DNA from: a virus
IMG/VR virus record: IMGVR_UViG_3300022752_000033
Coordinates: 81,711 to 102,417 of that record
Length of the DNA stretch: 20,707 bases
Direction: 5' to 3' (one strand)
Below the pieces are notes generated by a model. The model was not told where the DNA came from, did no database searches, and worked only from the letters and a program-made list of their open reading frames with translations. This document shows, in pieces, positions 17,733 to 20,707 of this stretch; within the stretch, counting starts at the first letter, position 1; the number at the start of each line of letters is the position of its first letter. The position numbers were made by a program, and so were the translations under genes.

Positions 17733-19568
17733 TTACGAAAAACTAACCGACTGAAAATTCTTTACTGAGACCCTAATATCTTTATTTGGAAATCTTATTT
17801 GATAAACCTGACTCGGTTCGGCAAATAATGTGTCATCCACAGTTCTAATTTCTCTTGTCTCAGAATCTAAATAAGACATTGACGTTTCCGCAGATGAATA
17901 TTGACCTCCAACATTATTGAAAACTTGTAAATCCGTAACGGTTATAACTCCATTTTGACTTTGAATTAAACCTTTTATCTCAGAAAGAAAAACATTTTGA
18001 CCCAATTGTCTTGATGCTGGGTCCATATAATTTGATATGTTATTAATAATCTCAGTAATAATTTGTCCTGAATTTTGTGTTGCCTCTAATACTACCGAAA
18101 CTGTCATGGATAAATCAATTACGTCAGCACTTTTAACTGAGATATAATCATTCATCATTCTATAGTTGGATAAATAATTTGCAATATTTTGTTTTAGAGT
18201 GTTTGAAACTACGCTCGTTAACTTACCAGTAGTATCAAAAGATAAAATTTGAATATCTATTTTATTATCTATTTCCGTAATCGCAACTTTTGCAGGTGCC
18301 CCGAATTGTGCCGGCATAGTTCTTAAAAGAGAATCGTAATCCTGAACCGTAACCGCCCTTTTTTGTGCGGCAAAATTAAAAGAAACAAAATTTCTAACTT
18401 CTTCAGTTGTAGGAGCATTAGAACCACCAACCGCAGCAGTCACGTTATTACATCTTAAAGAACCAACAACAGACGTATTTGTTGCCTCCGAAGGTCCATT
18501 AACAAAAAATGAAACCGTACCTATTTGATTGATAACGTTTACCCCTAAATTAGTTTGCAAACCACCACCAATCCTATATTGTATAAATAATGTTGAATTA
18601 GGTGTTAACGTAGAACCAAGAGAAAAGTTATTAAAATATGTTTGCAAATTGAGTGGATTACCAAACCCTGTAAATTGGTTTAATGATTCCTGAGCCGAAT
18701 TTGTTCCTCCACCAAAAACCATTCTTTTATACCCCTCAGGTGTAAACTCAGAAATGAATCTATTATTTGTTTGAATATACTTACCAACTTTAGTGCCCGG
18801 TTGGTCGGAAACTTTTGTAGGGTCTTCAACAAATACTCTATCTTCCGCCAAAGCGTCTACTTCATACCATCTATTTTGAGCCCCTAAAAATTCCGCAGTA
18901 GTTGGTATATTACCATAGTCAGTACCATTTTTCAATAACACGCTTGTAATACCTAAAACATTTTTCTCAGGTAAAAATAACTCAAAGAAAGGTCTAACAT
19001 CACCAGCATTTATAATTCTCTTATAAACTTTTGTAATACCATTAACAACCAACTCTCGTTTTGTTATTGTATAATTTATTAAAACATTATTACTATTGAA
19101 GTTAGGTATCTTTAATCTATTGGGATATCCTTGAGAATTGTATGGACTAGCAAAATCTATGTCGTACACATTTTCAAATGCTTGTCCCGCACCTTGTATC
19201 TGTGAACCACGATACAAAATTCCAAGATATCTTTCATCCTCCTTATCCCCAAACGCAGGAACGGTTATTGAAAAATCAACAAGAGATACTGACGGTCTTA
19301 ATCCGGGAATCTTTAACCCATAGGTTCTGGCAATATTATATATTGAAGATTTTTGCTGAGCGTAAAGTAATACGGTTTCCTGTATACTCCTATCAATATG
19401 ATAGTGTAAGTTATCCGCAACCGCAGCGTTTAAATCCAAGAAAACTGAGAATACCGAAGCATCACTAAAATCTTGAATTAAATCGGGGTAATAAGCACGA
19501 ACATAATTATAAAGTTCCAACCTTATTCCTTCAAAATCCCTAACTGTATATGATATTTTTTTTGCCAT
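17733..19568 (-). CDS. Baseplate wedge protein, gp6-like (baseplate J family)
   Basis: A 611-residue protein similar in length to T4 gp6 (660 residues). The family signature is at about residues 381-430: GGSNAPTTEEVRNF, then FAAQKRAVTVQDYDSLL, matching the conserved region of baseplate J/gp6 proteins in which an RAVT...DY segment follows a T-x-EE-x-R motif. YRIGGGLQTNLG at 331-342 also fits T4-type gp6. Gp6 dimers link neighbouring wedges and form the inner ring of the contractile baseplate. The ATG at 19568 lies 5 nt after the stop of the gp25-like gene, the usual 25-6 order of T4-like phages. No Shine-Dalgarno is seen. Assignment to the gp6 family is confident. Confidence 0.9.
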   Translation of the reverse strand: MAKKISYTVRDFEGIRLELYNYVRAYYPDLIQDFSDASVFSVFLDLNAAVADNLHYHIDRSIQETVLLYAQQKSSIYNIARTYGLKIPGLRPSVSLVDFSITVPAFGDKEDERYLGILYRGSQIQGAGQAFENVYDIDFASPYNSQGYPNRLKIPNFNSNNVLINYTITKRELVVNGITKVYKRIINAGDVRPFFELFLPEKNVLGITSVLLKNGTDYGNIPTTAEFLGAQNRWYEVDALAEDRVFVEDPTKVSDQPGTKVGKYIQTNNRFISEFTPEGYKRMVFGGGTNSAQESLNQFTGFGNPLNLQTYFNNFSLGSTLTPNSTLFIQYRIGGGLQTNLGVNVINQIGTVSFFVNGPSEATNTSVVGSLRCNNVTAAVGGSNAPTTEEVRNFVSFNFAAQKRAVTVQDYDSLLRTMPAQFGAPAKVAITEIDNKIDIQILSFDTTGKLTSVVSNTLKQNIANYLSNYRMMNDYISVKSADVIDLSMTVSVVLEATQNSGQIITEIINNISNYMDPASRQLGQNVFLSEIKGLIQSQNGVITVTDLQVFNNVGGQYSSAETSMSYLDSETREIRTVDDTLFAEPSQVYQIRFPNKDIRVSVKNFQSVSFS

Positions 19569-19573
19569 TATTA

Positions 19574-20041
19574 TTAAATATTTATTATTACAAAATCACT
19601 TTGAGAGAAGGTTGAAGAGTCTGTAGAATAATCAATCCTAATTTTTGCCGTATAGTCCGCAGTACCTTTACCCGGTACTCTAAAAATATATGGTAATTCG
19701 TCAGATTTTATATTTTGAGCCCCAATTGGACCTTCATCCTCAATACTCGCCGGTTCTATCGTTATACTATTAACAATTAAATTCGGCATAAAAGAATTTA
19801 TCGCGTCTCTAATATCTGTCTCTATTGCACTAAAAGTTAAATTATCAAAAGGTTCAAATATAAATTCATATATTCTTGTACCAAATGTTGGTAAATAATA
19901 ACGACTACCTCTTCTAGTTAAAATTAAATGTAATAGTGCAGCTCTAACTTCATCTTTTTGGAATTCCGTTAATTGTAAATAATCTCCTTTTCTAGAATCT
20001 CTAAACGGAAAATTTATACCATATGTTATACCTTCTGCCAT
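19574..20041 (-). CDS. Baseplate wedge protein, gp25-like (GPW_gp25 family)
   Basis: A 155-residue protein, slightly longer than T4 gp25 (132 residues). The conserved GPW_gp25 core lies at about residues 25-110; the diagnostic LPTFGTRIYEFIFEP (50-64) is followed by an acidic helix, ETDIRDAINSFMP. Proteins of this family form part of the baseplate wedge next to the sheath and help trigger contraction. The C-terminal 45 residues extend beyond the usual core. The ATG at 20041 follows a 19-nt A/T-rich spacer with no Shine-Dalgarno, and the gp6-like gene follows within 5 nt. Confidence 0.92.
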   Translation of the reverse strand: MAEGITYGINFPFRDSRKGDYLQLTEFQKDEVRAALLHLILTRRGSRYYLPTFGTRIYEFIFEPFDNLTFSAIETDIRDAINSFMPNLIVNSITIEPASIEDEGPIGAQNIKSDELPYIFRVPGKGTADYTAKIRIDYSTDSSTFSQSDFVIINI

Positions 20042-20060
20042 ATAAATAAATATACCGACA

Positions 20061-20237
20061 TTATTTTTTTATTGTAGTATTCCCTTTTTGTGCTTTGGGT
20101 TCAAAAGCACAATGTCTGCAATTATTTCCACAACAATACCCCCTATCAATATGATATTGTTCCGTAAACACTAATCTTGTCTCATCCATATAATAATGAG
20201 AAGGGAGAAGTTTAGGGGGTTTTTTTGTATTTTTCAT
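20061..20237 (-). CDS. Small DUF5522-like Cys-rich protein
   Basis: A 58-codon gene read from the ATG at 20237 to a TAA at 20061. The core is VFTEQYHIDRGYCCGNNCRHC (residues about 23-43), in two parts: an aromatic/charged lead and a CCGN-x-CRHC cluster with four Cys and one His. This closely matches DUF5522, a small family known mainly from Bacteroidota with a YCCGNGCRHCPY core; its function is unknown and metal binding is only suggested by the Cys/His cluster. The ATG lies inside the last 26 nt of the HNH gene and directly follows a TGA in its own frame, so the start is well bounded. A second Met at 20189 could give a 42-residue form, but the LLPSHYYMDE lead fits the family better. The gp25-like gene starts 19 nt downstream. 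Confidence 0.8.
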   Translation of the reverse strand: MKNTKKPPKLLPSHYYMDETRLVFTEQYHIDRGYCCGNNCRHCAFEPKAQKGNTTIKK

Positions 20238-20700
20238 TCATTCCAAATTTAAATTCATCAATATTTTCAATAGGTAATTTATTTGTTTTATTTGTTTCTG
20301 CAACCTGATTACAAAGATAAATAAACATATCTTGGGGGTATATATTTTTCATAATATTAATATGTTTATGAACCCACTGAACATTACCAACAACGTACCC
20401 TAATGAACTATCAATTCTATCTAATGATGCGGTATGCGTTTTGTCATTCCAACTTTTTGGTAAGGTTATGTTTATACCACATAAATTACACTTCCCATCT
20501 TGTTTGGAAAACAAATTGTTTAAGTATTCTTTTGTCACATTAAACTCTAAGTTGTTTCTTTTGATTCTATTGTGAACTTTCATACTTGTTATTTTATACC
20601 ACATATTTCCCGTTATACCGCAAACTTTGTTTTTACATCCACAAGAAACTATTTTCCCTTCTCTTAGGTGTGTTCCAAATATTTTTTCTCTATCCCACAT
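20212..20700 (-). CDS. HNH endonuclease, 5' end frameshifted and cut by window edge
   Basis: The readable frame gives 162 residues. SCGC (19-22) is the end of an N-terminal Cys motif. Residues 71-74 (CNLC) and the block ASLDRIDSSLGYVVGNVQWV (91-110), followed by HKHINIMKN, form the HNH nuclease fold typical of phage stand-alone homing-type enzymes; N106 and H111/H113 are the likely Asn and last His. Family members usually begin the Cys motif with CxCG, about six residues before a GT-x-LR segment. Here that CxCG (CECG) is present at 20705-20694 but in another frame; the frames meet at an A6 run (20687-20682). The ATG at 20700 directly follows a TGA and is probably not the true start. The enzyme would cut DNA and spread its own gene; whether it is active here is uncertain. 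Confidence 0.8.
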   Translation of the reverse strand: MWDREKIFGTHLREGKIVSCGCKNKVCGITGNMWYKITSMKVHNRIKRNNLEFNVTKEYLNNLFSKQDGKCNLCGINITLPKSWNDKTHTASLDRIDSSLGYVVGNVQWVHKHINIMKNIYPQDMFIYLCNQVAETNKTNKLPIENIDEFKFGMNEKYKKTP

Positions 20701-20707
20701 TCACATC

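Noticed and set aside
19138-19468. Plus-strand frames opposite the gp6-like gene
   Set aside because: Antisense to the well-supported gp6-like N-terminal region.
20187-20189. Start of the DUF5522-like gene at the internal ATG (42-residue form)
   Set aside because: The upstream ATG at 20237 follows an in-frame TGA and adds a lead (LLPSHYYMDE) that fits the family better; the short form stays possible.

Overview
This window looks like the baseplate and tail-fibre module of a large contractile-tailed (T4-related, myovirus-type) phage whose host is probably a Bacteroidota, Flavobacteria-like bacterium. The DNA is visibly AT-rich and every convincing gene is on the minus strand, so transcription runs from right (high coordinates) to left. 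Four things suggest the host: a tail protein built of SprB-like repeats (best known from Bacteroidota gliding adhesins), a small DUF5522-like protein with a CCGN-x-CRHC core, almost no Shine-Dalgarno sequences ahead of the starts, and A/T-rich leaders. The host is an inference; no integrase, attachment site or bacterial flank is visible.

Layout in transcription order. (1) At the right edge is an HNH endonuclease gene whose 5' part runs off the window and appears frameshifted at an A6 run. (2) A small 58-codon DUF5522-like gene overlaps its 3' end. (3) The baseplate wedge pair follows: a gp25-like protein (20041-19574) and a gp6/baseplate-J-like protein (19568-17733). (4) After an 86-nt gap comes a giant 1844-residue structural protein with transthyretin-like domains and an unexpected hydrophobic stretch, then two tightly packed proteins of 571 and 266 residues and a 358-residue protein with a PKD-like domain. 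(5) After a 36-nt gap come a 301-residue protein, a 993-residue protein with a P2 gpI-like segment, a 716-residue SprB-repeat protein, and a short SprB-like reading frame that follows it in the same frame after a stop. (6) After a 128-nt gap there is a large protein with Thr/Pro-rich, mucin-like linkers between Cys-containing modules; it runs off the left edge (at least 692 codons).

How they may work together: gp25 and gp6 form the conserved wedge core. The large proteins downstream are probably wedge periphery and fibre-attachment components, and the SprB-like and Thr/Pro-rich proteins probably form the distal, host-contacting parts. Genes within blocks overlap or sit within a few bases, implying co-transcription and translational coupling. 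The only three gaps above 30 nt carry a related AAA(C/T)TATTTAT motif ahead of the next gene, so they may be internal promoters or leaders.

No stretch over 300 bases lacks a gene. I see no tRNA, rRNA, CRISPR array, insertion sequence or plus-strand gene. The most notable observations are the gene running off the left edge, the hidden DUF5522-like gene, the frameshifted HNH gene, the SprB-type phage protein, a C-terminal module shared by two neighbouring tail proteins, and the hydrophobic segment inside the giant baseplate-region protein.
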